From Prinia subflava (Eukaryota; Chordata; Aves; Passeriformes; Cisticolidae): DNA of 64,000 nt. How positions within the stretch are numbered: the first letter of the stretch is position 1; each line of letters begins with the position of its first letter. The notes beneath the pieces were generated by a model that searched no databases, had not been told where the DNA came from, and was given only the letters and a program-made list of their open reading frames with translations. Positions 32,201 to 42,929 of the stretch are shown one piece after another. Both the position numbers and the translations under genes were made by a program. The stretch covers positions 122,623,094 to 122,687,093 of the forward strand of contig NC_086247.1 in the NCBI RefSeq assembly GCF_021018805.1. Reading direction: 5' to 3'.

Positions 32201-35200
32201 GTTAGAAACAGAGGTTTTAAGTCCTTGGAGGATTTTAAACTTTACTAGGTTCCCATCGAAGGCTGTAGGTACAGTGCTTTTGAAAAATTTGCTCTAGGGT
32301 GCAAAGAGTAAAATCTCTCTCAACTCAGCAAGTGATTGAAGCAACAGAAAAAAGATGGTGGTGGTGTAGGTGGTTTCATAGGGGCACCATGATTTTCATT
32401 CCATTTTATTTTTACCATCCATAGTTATTCCTATACCACCTACTCTTTCCCAAATTCTAAATGTCACTCTTGCTCAAATTCTTTCTGCCAGCTTAAGCTT
32501 TCTGAGTCTGCCCCTTTCAGCATTGTTTCCACATGAACCAGTACCTTCCTTTGCACCCTGATATTGGTTGTTCTCTGTAGGCTTTGACTGAAGTCAGCAC
32601 TAGTCACCTGTTGACTTATATGAAAGAAAGATTAGGCCTCAGGATGTATGTCTGTTGGCACAGGAGTCCCAGCTGCTAATGGGGCCCTATGAAAGTAAAA
32701 TATCAGAAACAGGAAAAAAAAAAAAAGACAAAAAAGCTTTCATCTCTGCTTTCTTTCAGGCTCAGAACTTTACAAGTGTGTTGTCACCTAGAAAAAGAGC
32801 ATAGCATGGAAATGTGTGGGTGAGCAGAGACCCACTGAAATGTGAGGTTCCTGGCAAGATGTAGCTCAGGCATAGTATCACATGAGGGTGGTTGGTTTGC
32901 ACAACAGCCCAAACTAAGAAATTCCACTTAATGCTGAGTCTCTATTGTATTGTGTCTCTCACAGTGTGTATATATTTTAAGTACAAAGAGCTTAGCTCCT
33001 TGTTTTTGATATTTTAATTCTCCTCTCTCTCTATCAGTATGTGCAGTTTTCTGTCTCTCGTTTGTCAGTTCTTCTATGTTTTGTTTCTGTTTTCCTAACC
33101 TTTTCATTTTCTTTATTTTCTCCAACTTTTTACTGTGTGAATTTAATTCCCTGGGTCCTGCTTTTCCCATTATTTTTTGCTACTTTCCTTGTTCTAATAG
33201 CCACCCATTTCTCCACCTCAAAAGTATTCTCTCACCCCAAATCCTCACCTGTATGTTACATTCTTTCTTCTTCTTTCTTTTTTCTTCCCTTTTTTAAGCT
33301 CCCAAACTCTCCTCTTTGTTATTTCTGACTTGCTCTTTAAGCTGTCTTTACCGTTCATTGATTTTTTCACCTAACACATTGACTGATATTTTTAAACCTT
33401 TTTAGGCGTGACTCTCTAGACCACAGTGGGGCTTGTAATGCTGAACAGAACAACATCCAAGTATCTTTACAAAGGGGAAAAAAAAAAAGAGGGGGCGTGA
33501 AGGGGGAGGGAAAGACAGCTGTCTGCGTGCTCCAGTTTCATTGGTTCCCTTCTCTACTCTCTGCCAGCACTTACATAGGTTGCATTTGGACAGAGAGAGA
33601 TGAGAGGCTGGCAGCTGCAAACAGCAGAGGCAGTAATGACATGGTGGCTTCTCAAAACTGTAAGTGTAGTTGTAGGGTAGCTGGTATTAGATTAAAAATT
33701 CTGCATCCCTTAGACACAAGGTGCTGAACTACTGTAAGACCACACTCTTTGATTGAAGCTGGAGATGATGGTGAGAATATTTATATAAACATAGGAAGGA
33801 GTAATTTTTGTCTGCCAGGATTGAGTAAAATCAAATATCAGTAATCATATTTCTGAATGAAGCTTATTTGCCAGCCCAAAAGCTCTTTTGCCAGTTCTTC
33901 CATGCTCCCTTTGTGCTCTTGGTGCTGTTTTGCCGTGGAACTCAAATGTTTCTCATGAAATATATACAGGTTGGGGTGCATATTTACTCCTGTACTTCTG
34001 GTGGTTTTGTTGTAAACAGTCTCAACTCTATCAACAGGAACTTTGAAGAATTTGGTGATGGCCTGGCATTACTGATCAGACAGAGCCTGGACCAGTGCCA
34101 CAGTGGAAATTGTGTACTTGGCAAGCAAGGCCCTTCGGCATTGTTCCACATGATCCCAAGTGAACCAAGCAAGAGGTATTTGACCTACTTGGATTCTGTG
34201 GAAAACATCTATTGACAATGGGAATTCGAGCAATGATTTCTTCTGCAGTATCCTCTCTTTGCAAATGCATCCGCCTGGGAACCTCAGACAGCACAGGACT
34301 GGATTAAGAATCCTGCCTTCAGGAAGACCAGTGGTAAAAATGAATGCTTCAGTTCTGATTGCCATGGCCCAACTTCTCCAGGCCTGAAACACAAAGCTCC
34401 CCTTCCTTGTACTGCATTCCATTGTACCTGTTTCTCACTCACCTAATGTTCTCCAAGGATTTTCTCATGTCATTACTGTATTGCAGTTACTATCAGAAAG
34501 CAGGTATGTCTCAGGCACTGGATCAAACACTTATTCTGAAGAGGATTTGTGTGGCTCTAGACAGGGCCTATGCACTCTGCACCCTGCTACTGTGTCAGCT
34601 CTGATACTATTGGATGACATTGTATCACACATTGTGAAAGTAAACTTCTAGATTAGGAAAGAAAAGTGAAATCCAGGACTTCAGCATATCCAAGGACACA
34701 GTGTGGAAATTGACTTCAGGAAATTCACTGATGAGCTTCCCCTACTAGGTCAAAAATGTGTTTTTCCAGCACCCAGAACCATGTAATCCAGCACAGAGCT
34801 GATCTGCATATCTTAAGGGAGTGGCAATTCTCTTCTGTACACTTTTCTAGGCCCAATCTATCACAAGTTCGAAAACTAAAATCAAGTCTTGCCTGAAGTA
34901 TGTTTAAACTCAGGGAATTATTTGATTCCACTTGTCATTAGTATGAAATATTTTTGGCTTCTCTTCTTCTGTCCCAAGCTTCTGTCAGGTGTAAATCGCT
35001 GCAGACATCTTGCCATCTTGCCTTATCCTTTCTCCCAAGCCGGAGAGCCCCTGTTGGCTAAGTATGTGACATACCCTACCATCATCAGGGCTAGATTAAC
35101 TAGGGAAGTAAAAACCTTAAGATGTAATTCCTTCTGATTAGGAGATGGATACTCTTAAATATGAAAAAAGTAAAAAAAGTAGCAAAGATATGAGTAGAAT

Positions 35201-35583
35201 GAAGTCTGACAGAAAATCAAGGGTTTTTCTTTGAGGTGGTAGAGTACACACAGCCAGCAACCACTCGAAAGTAATTAAATCAGTAACTGAAAAAGTCTTA
35301 GTGAAGATTGCCAATGGATGAGCTCATGAGCTTGGCTGCCAGGGTGCAGGCACAATCCTCAGTGGCTGTGATGGGTCAATCTGTTGGTTTCGGTGTGCTG
35401 GGAGCTTGAGGGGTCACAATATTCTTGTGTCAGCATGGCCAGGAGGAGCTGTGGGACACCCAGACACCTCCCACCTCCATGTATCACCTAACCCTAGCCT
35501 TGTCTTCCATGGTTAGTTACAAAAGCTTGCAACACAGTGACTCCTTCCTTTTGATCTACCTCACAGAGATCTGAACTCCTGGA
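32201..35583. other. Intergenic, no gene recognised
   Basis: Mixed-composition DNA with only short open frames. Two overlapping minus-strand frames at 34069-34422 have no similarity I recognise. No LTR or CR1 landmarks are seen. Confidence 0.5.
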
Positions 35584-36145
35584 TGTCTTGGTTTAATTCC
35601 AGACAGCAACTAAGTAACACACAGCTACTCTCTCATTGCCCCCTGGCCCCGATGGAATGGGGAGGAGAAAATTACAGGTTTACACAAGAATAGTTTAATA
35701 AACATCAAACATAAAATAAATAATTAATAATAATAGTCATAACGAAAAGGTTGGCAGCAAAGAGAGAGGGAGAAATAAAAATAAAACCCAAGAAAAACAA
35801 ATGATGCTCAATACAGTTGCACACCACCTGTTGACCAACATTCAGTCCAACCCTGAGCAGCAATTGTCTCCTGTCCGCTGCACCCAATTTATGTACTGGA
35901 CATGGTATTCTGTGGTATGGAATATCCCTTTGTCTAATTTGGGTCAGCTGTCCTGGCTGGGCTCCTTTCTGGCTTCTTGTGTACCTGTTCACTAGCAAAG
36001 CTTGGGAAACTGGAAACTCCTTGATTTAGAGTAATTATTTCTCAGCAGCACCTAAAACATTAGTATATTATTAAATGCAAACCTCACAATACTCTACCAG
36101 CTACTAGGAAAAAAAGTTAACTCCGTCTCAGCAGCTGCCAGGATA
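35584..36145 (-). mobile_element. Avian ERV solo LTR
   Basis: On the plus strand it begins TGTCTTGGTTTAATTCCAGA and contains the landmarks ATGGTATTCTGTGGTATGG, GGAATATCCCTTTG and GGGTCAGCTGTCCTGGCTGG. These are the reverse complement of a common bird LTR whose sense end reads TGTCCTGGTTTTGGCTGGGA. The distal end (GTTAACTCCGTCTCAGC and on) is diverged. No internal retroviral sequence is seen. Confidence 0.8.
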
Positions 36146-36809
36146 GCAGAGAGAATTTTTTCCCCATCAGTGACCCTGACGCAGCTGAGGATGTACCCAA
36201 GTCTACTACCACTTCCTATCAAAACGATTGTTTTAATTTCCTAAATAATCTTTTTTGCTGTTGATTTTCCAGTCCCAAAATGCTGCCAGGGCATTGGGAT
36301 AGGAGAACTGTGCTTTGGGTCTTTGCATGACTAGTTATTTCCTCTACTTGCTCAACAACATGTTTACACACTAGTCTTCTCATCACAAAAAGGGCTGAAG
36401 TTATTATCATTAATATTGTACTCCCCATTCTAGAAATCTCTTCTTGCTGCTGAGCTGCCCCATCTGCATTTGCAGATCTCTTCTCATAGAGCCAGATGCA
36501 GTGCTCAAAATGATCCTATCTTTGTCATCATTGACAATGTACGACTACACAGAAAGTCGTGTCTGATGTAACCAACTTTGCAGTCTCATTTTATGTGGCC
36601 CATTGTGAGCAGGAAACGCTTCTGGCTCAGGAAGTCTGCCTGCATCTGGGCTGCTACTGAAAGCACTACTGCCCTGCCCACATACATGTTTTTTGCTCAG
36701 TTCATCTTCCAGAAATGGAGACACTGTGATGGCAGGTGTGGTGATAGGTCCAGGGCATTTTATATGAGTTGTTAAAAGTTATTCAACTTAAACTGTTCAA
36801 AGACAGTTG

Positions 36810-36880
36810 ACAGATTATTCTGAGGTGGATGGGACCCATCAGGATCATTGAGTCCAACTCATGAGCTCATGACCTCTCTC
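36810..36880 (-). mobile_element. Short CR1 3'-end fragment
   Basis: GATTATTCTGAGGTGGATGG and GACCCATCAGGATCATTGAG match the reverse complement of a diverged CR1 terminus. Confidence 0.6.
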
Positions 36881-38859
36881 ACCTATTTCTCACAGTGAAA
36901 CTGTGCTGGCAGTTTACAAAGTACCAGAGGATGGGAAAGTGGGATGAAGTTCAACCAGGATGCTAGTTAACATGCCTGTAACACTTATAGGCCTAAATAG
37001 GATACCCTCTGCTCTGTGTTTTTTGCAATTTGTAATCCAAATTTTGTACATGGCACCAGTGATCCAGTTCTGCACAGATCTTGTACTAATAAATGTAGAC
37101 AAAAACTTCATGAGGGACATGTCAATTACAATGTTGGTTCTTGTTTGAGAAAATCAATAAATGTACCTGGAAATTCAAGTCTACAGGTACAGCGGAAGGA
37201 GGGGGGAATGGGAGGTAGATTTTTTCCTTCTTGAACTCTAATTGAAAAGAAAACAGATGAAACAGCACATTCCACAGTTTCAAATGTACTTTCTAATCTT
37301 GACTCTTCAATAGGATACAGGTTTGCTTTCATAAAACTTCTGAGGAGACGGAACTGAGAACATGAGCCATAGACTCAATTTTTGGCTCCAAGTCTCAGCG
37401 CATTTTATTGTAGAAGAAAAACCCCTTGCAAAAAAGTGCACTAACAAGCATCCAGATAGAAGTAAACTTGTAGACATAGATAATTTCAAGCACCCAGGAT
37501 TAATAGCTCAAATACCACTGAAGGATGCAGCTAAGAGTAGCAAATACCAAAAAAGGACTGGTTTAAGCAGTAGGTGATTTTGCTGGTGCACAAGAGATTT
37601 AGTCCTAAGTAACAAATGAGATCTGATTTAAGAAGTAATTACAGCTGACTCTCTCTGTCACAGTAACTGCAAGATAGTGAAGATTAGTGTAGTGATCTTA
37701 ATTGTAGAATGGGTGTCCACAGGCATAAAACCATGAACTCAAAGGCAAAGTGTTTTAGAAAATAAAATCCTTAAAATCAACCTGGTAAATATTTAACTAC
37801 ACCATAGTGTAGTGATTAAAAGAACAAACATACTGTATTGGGTAGTTTATTTGAGTAATAAATAAGCCTATAAAGAGTTAAAAGCAGCCCCCATGAAGCC
37901 AGGGGGAAGTGTCAAGAGCAGTGTCATCTGAATTCTGTAGCTGATTAATGTGTCAGAGAGGTTCTGTGAGGAAATGTAAAACTCAAGTGGTCAGAAATAA
38001 ATCCAAAAGAAGATAAATTTCTGGAATCAAAGACCTGCAGGCATCAAAAGATGCATTAAGCTGTCTTGAGAGAATGGAATAAAGTCAGCAAGAGATCTAA
38101 ACTGTGCAGATGTTGCTGTTTAAAAGGGACAGATCACCAGGGCATGAATTTCTGAAAGGCAAGTCACTGTCAGAAACTGTCATGAAAATATTTAATACTA
38201 AAAAATATAGCAAATTTAAGTTACAACTTTCTGTTTCTTTGATACTGTAACAAAAGTAGCAGTGAATGAAAATCCATCGGGATCAACTCTTTGCCTCTTC
38301 CTCAAAGGGATGGAGAAACTCTGATCAGTATTTTTCTAACTTCTTCTTAGAAAGTTGAATGGTGGAATTTATACCTCAGCTTTTGGAGACCTATTTCTGT
38401 CTGTAGCTATCCTTAGAGTCAGAAGGTTTTCCTGTTTTATCCTAGACCTTTCCAGCTGCAATTAAAGCCAGCAAGGTTCTGTCATGCCTTCAGTGTCTTG
38501 AAACACAATCATGAAGTGGAATCCCTGCTTTTCATAATTTTCTACATATTGGAAGGTTAAGATATCACCTCCACACCAGCCATCAGGCTTTATTTTTTAG
38601 AGCAAATATTACCTCTCCTATTTTCAATCATTTTCCATATTTCAAACAATTTTTTAAAGTACTCTTCTTTCTGTACTGTTGTATTAAACTACTCCAAACT
38701 GGGGCTTCTGAAAGGTGAGTTAAGGAAAACAATTACTAATTCTGCCTCAGTCATATCTATTAGAATGTCCCAGGATGAGTTTTTCTGTTGTTTCATCAGC
38801 ATGGTATCATTGATTCTATTCAATATGTTATTTATTGTAACAGCCAGGTATCTTTCTAC
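36881..38859. other. Intergenic, no gene recognised
   Basis: AT-rich DNA with short unrelated open frames. The part from about 38600 may be a further, very old extension of the LINE fragment that follows. Confidence 0.45.
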
Positions 38860-39430
38860 AGTGCTGTTGCTATTCTCAATTTTGTATTTACGCATTTGAT
38901 TTTTTTTTCTAGCCTCAATATAGTGCTTGGTCCTTGTACTTACTGAGTTTCATATTATTGATTACAGACCATTTCTCCCATTTATCAAAGTAATTTTGAA
39001 TTCTAATCCTTCAGCTCCCTTGCACCCCTTTTGTTTGGCTTTTTTTGGGGTGGGCTCGCCATTCCATCAACAAAGTCATAAGTGGAAATTTTGCATTGGA
39101 TCTGATTTTGGCCAGACCCTAGCAGAATTCTATATTATATATCCTTTTTATTTGAAAACAAAATATAAGTTACTCTAGGACTCTTTTCTGTAAGCAATTA
39201 CACGGCTATTGTGTGCAGCAAGTTAGCCCAGAACAAAATGTTTCTGTACCCTGTTAATGAGAATGTCAAGTAAGATTGTGCCCAAAGATTCCTGTAAGTC
39301 AGTACACGTCTCTTCTGCTGCCTTTTTTGCTACGAGCCAGATAATCTGTTAAAGAAAGAAAACACAGCAGTTTATCAAATTTTTCTTGCAACAAATCTTT
39401 CGTGCCTGTTTCTTTTTCATTGACCCTCCA
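38860..39430 (-). mobile_element. Ancient CR1/L3-like LINE fragment
   Basis: Diverged sequence on the plus strand resembles the reverse complement of the reverse-transcriptase region of old amniote CR1/L3 elements: GAATGTCAAGTAAGATTGTG, then GTAAGTCAGTACACGTCTC, TCTGTTAAAGAAAGAAAACA and CTTGCAACAAATCTTTCGTG. It is older and more eroded than the other CR1 copies. Assigned from remembered consensus landmarks. Confidence 0.5.
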
Positions 39431-39432
39431 GG

Positions 39433-39468
39433 CACTTTTTAAAGCGCCCTCTAGGCGCTTTAAAAGTG
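39433..39468. repeat. 15-bp inverted repeat with CTCF-like core
   Basis: CACTTTTTAAAGCGCC, loop CTCTA, GGCGCTTTAAAAGTG. The arms are perfect apart from one extra T. The centre AGCGCCCTCTAGGCG resembles the CTCF core AGCGCCCCCTAGTGG at 12 of 15 positions. Confidence 0.7.
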
Positions 39469-40407
39469 TCAATTTAATAATTTATTAAAGTATTGTTCTT
39501 GATGTTGAAATAATGTCGACTGCTGATTTTTGCTTTCTGAAGATGATATTTTGTTCTGCTCTACTCAGACTACCTGTTGTTCAAGAATTCTTGAAAACAA
39601 TGATGCCAATGCAGTGTCATAATTTTAGGACCACTTCACAGAAAATATCTGAGGTAAATATTTAGATACTGTGTGAAGATAAATATTCTGTCTCTGTTCT
39701 CAGTATTTGACCCTTGCTTCAAAAGGGGGAAAATTAGGAAAACACTTTTAAAGACAAAATTTGCAAGGCAGAAAACAAAGTAAAATAACTTTTCAGAAGG
39801 AAAATTGTATAACTACTTTATTAGAATACATTGCATTTTTAAGACACTTTTCCTTCTAAATATTAATGAAGTTAATTAGAAGCAGCTAGTTAGATACTTA
39901 TTCATTTTCTCTATCCAAACTACATTGTAGTAAATTACTGGCTGCCAAAATTCTTCTTTGAAATAAGTCAGTGGCAAAAAGAATTAAAAAGTGAGCAAAA
40001 AAAGAATATATGTAGTAAGATATAGAAATATTGAAACACACTGTATTTTCACACAACTGTCCATTTTTTTACCCTCACCCATCAATTTTCCCACTCTTCT
40101 TCCTTCCCAAATCACCTAAACTTCCTCCTTTTCCTGCCTCTGTATCCTCCCCTAAATATGTAGTAAATCCTGTACAACTTGAAAATTCTTTTCTCCTGTA
40201 TTGAGTGATGTATCCCACCCCTAGGCAGCACCTTGGCTAAGTCTGAAAGGGGATCTAGAAAGCTGCTTGCTTGCAGCACCTTGTCATGATGGCTTTTCCA
40301 ACTGGACACTGGGTCCCTCTGGGACAGTCCAGGGAGGGGCCTGAATCAAGTGTTTGTTTCTTGGTAATCCTTGGTTGAGGCTGTGCTGTGGTCTGTAGGA
40401 CCAGGGC

Positions 40408-40918
40408 ATGGATTGTCCCCTTGGAGCACTGGTGAGGTCACACCTCAAATCCTGTGTTCAGTTTTGGGCCCCTCACTACAAGAAAGACAGTGAGGTGCTG
40501 GAGCCTGTCCAGAGAAGGTCAACAGAGCTGGAGAAAGGTCTGGTGTGCATGTCCTATGAGGGAGCTGGGGTTGTTTATCCTGGAGAAAAGGATATGAACT
40601 CCACTCCGGAGTGGAGTTCAGCCTCTTTTCCCAGCTAACCTGGGATAGGACATGATAAAAAAGCTTCAAGTTGCACCAGGGAAGGTTTAGATTGAATATG
40701 AAACAAAATTTCTTTGCTGAAAGGGTTGCCAAGCCTGTAAACAGGCTGCCCAAGGAAATGGTGGATCACCACCTGTGGAGGTATTTAAAAGACATGTAGA
40801 TATGACACTTAAGGACATAGTTTAGTGGTAGACTTCTCAGTGGTGGATTACACAGTTGGCCTCAATGGTTTTACAGGTCTTTTAAAATGTAAATGATTCT
40901 TTGATTGTATGATTCTAG
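40408..40918 (+). mobile_element. CR1 LINE fragment with internal palindrome
   Basis: A plus-strand frame shows the CR1 ORF2 C-terminal region ([20 protein letters not shown]), and the 3' end reads AATGATTCTTTGATTGTATGATTC. A perfect 26-bp palindrome interrupts the consensus at 40595-40620. Confidence 0.88.
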
Positions 40919-42120
40919 GTTCCTGCCTGCTACTCTGCCTTCCCTGTACTCCTCTGGACTCGTGGAGATAGGTCCTCTGGTCTGACAGCTTCTGTGATGG
41001 GTCTGAGGGTAGCCCAAGAGAGTATAATTTGGGTTCCCCATCCTTTCACTGTCTCTGAGCATCTTTGTGGGTGTGAGGTGAGCTTTATCACACAACCGAA
41101 TAGCTCTTCTGCCACAGATGGCACTCCAGATAATAATAAGAAAAAAACCAACAAAAAACCCAACTCGCCTCTTCCACCAAATAGCTGTAACCTTTCAATT
41201 GTAAATGATTTTTGCTAATGAAAGTTAAACCTCTCTGGAGGAGAGCACCCATTTGCTGTTGGTCTTGGAAATACAGATATTTGATGCTATGGGTTATGGG
41301 AGGTGATAACTGGACTTTGTTCCTTCTTCTCTTATAAGGAAAAAATATCAGAAAAACAGTAAAGAAAATGTGCTATTTTACATTGGTCATACTTTTCTAG
41401 TTTTTTTAGTGGTTTCCTTTTTACCTTGTTTTTGAGTTAAATTATGATGGAAATATAAGTGATTTCTTTTTTGTAAAGAGCTTCATGTAGATTGCCAAGA
41501 CTCACTTCCAAAGAGTTAAAAGCCACATTCTAAATCATAACAAAATTATTCTCTTTTCATCAAGTTCAAGTTATTATGTGAGGAAAAAAAAAGGAAGTTG
41601 CTTTTGGATACTCCTTGGAATTACATGGTGCTCAAAGAAGTTGTTGCTAAGAAATTGCAGAGTTCAGGTTTTTCTTCTTAGCAGGAGAATATGCCATGAA
41701 CAGCTCTCCATCTGCCTTAGAAGAACACCTTAATTTATAGCTGCATATTTAAATTTATATTTTAGAGTGCAGACACAGTTGCCTGGCATGAAGTCAGCTT
41801 TCCTAGGCAGCAAATTTATTGTACGTTGAAATAAGCAGCTCACAGAGGTGGACAGAACCAATCTGACATGCAGCCCATTCATGTTAGTCTTCAGATGAAG
41901 AACAACTAAAGAGTTTTAATGTCAGAGTTATGTCTCTTGTAACAGTGGATAACAGCTCTGCACTGGCTAGATGCCTTCTGTTGCTCTCTAAGCTGCACAG
42001 GAAATCTAATTAATCTTGTGGTTTCCTGATGAAATACATACTGGCAATGACAAATGTATGAGTGTTGCTAAATTCAGTTGCTAGATAGTGACAGATATCT
42101 TTTGAGGTTTGGTTTTTGTT
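40919..42120. other. Intergenic, no gene recognised
   Basis: No recognised gene. A short A/C-rich stretch is present at 41137-41165. Confidence 0.5.
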
Positions 42121-42577
42121 TTTTCTTTTCTTTTCTTTTCTTTTCTTTTCTTTTCTTTTCTTTTCTTTTCTTTTCTTTTCTTTTCTTTTCTTTTCTTTTC
42201 TTTTCTTTTCTTTTCTTTTCTTTTCTTTTCTTTTCTTTTCTTTTCTTTTCTTTTCTTTTCTTTTCTTTTCTTTTCTTTTCTTTTCTTTTCTCTTCTCTTC
42301 TCTTCTCTTCTCTTCTCTTCTCTTCTCTTCTCTTCTCTTCTCTTCTCTTCTCTTCTCTTCTCTTCTCTTCTCTTCTCTTCTCTTTTCTTTTCTTTTCTTT
42401 TCTTTTCTTTTCTTTTCTTTTCTTTTCTTTTCTTTTCTTTTCTTTTCTTTTCTTTTCTTTTCTTTTCTTTTCTTTTCTTTTCTTTTCTTTTCTTTTCTTT
42501 TCTTTTCTTTTCTTTTCTTTTCTTTTTTTCTTCTTTTCTTTTCTTTTCTTTTCTTTTTTTCTTCTTTTTTTTTTCCT
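42121..42577 (+). repeat. Long (TTTTC)n microsatellite with central (TCTTC)n block
   Basis: About 457 bp of pure pyrimidine on the plus strand. Three parts: TTTTC units (42121-42290), a homogeneous block of about 18 TCTTC units (42291-42384), then TTTTC units again with irregular ends. The repeated Phe/Leu/Ser frames over it are not proteins. Confidence 0.98.
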
Positions 42578-42681
42578 TACAATGAAACATTAAACTTGCC
42601 AAACCAATTACTACAAGTCAACATAAAATATGGAAATTGTTTCTCTCTTTACCTACCTTAAAAAAATAATAATTAAAACAT

Positions 42682-42715
42682 GAGAGAGAGAGAGAGAGAG
42701 AGAAAGAAAGAGAAG
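42682..42715 (+). repeat. (GA)n microsatellite
   Basis: About ten GA units followed by GAAA units. A short simple repeat about 100 bp from the TTTTC array. Confidence 0.9.
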
Positions 42716-42801
42716 CTTTCTGGTTTAATGTGTATATTTCACATATTAAAAAATGGAAGATATTCTCATTGAAGTGACACCTGTGCTGAAGCTTCACAAG
42801 G

Positions 42802-42929
42802 GCACCTCACAGCTCTAGAGTAAGCTCTAGAGTAGGATTCATGCTCTTTGGTCATCTCAGCTAAGCACCTCACGGCTCTAGAGTAAGCTCTGCTCTGGTG
42901 CTTAGCTGAGATGACTAAGGAGCATGAAT
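42802..42929. repeat. Composite direct and inverted repeat
   Basis: A 27-bp unit (GCACCTCACAGCTCTAGAG...) at 42802-42828 is repeated directly at 42865-42891 with one mismatch. A 33-bp inverted repeat pairs 42837-42869 with 42897-42929 with two mismatches. The second direct copy overlaps the arm and spacer of the inverted repeat. Confidence 0.92.

Noticed and set aside
34069..34422. Overlapping minus-strand frames of 72 and 117 codons
   Set aside because: I looked for a broken retrocopy or retroviral gene and recognised none. A protein search of the three minus-strand frames would settle it.
42078..42661. Open frames of 158 to 181 codons of Phe/Leu/Ser or Lys/Arg/Glu
   Set aside because: They are translations of the TTTTC/TCTTC microsatellite. 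The same holds for frames at 44851-45167, 49451-49749 and 62616-63000.
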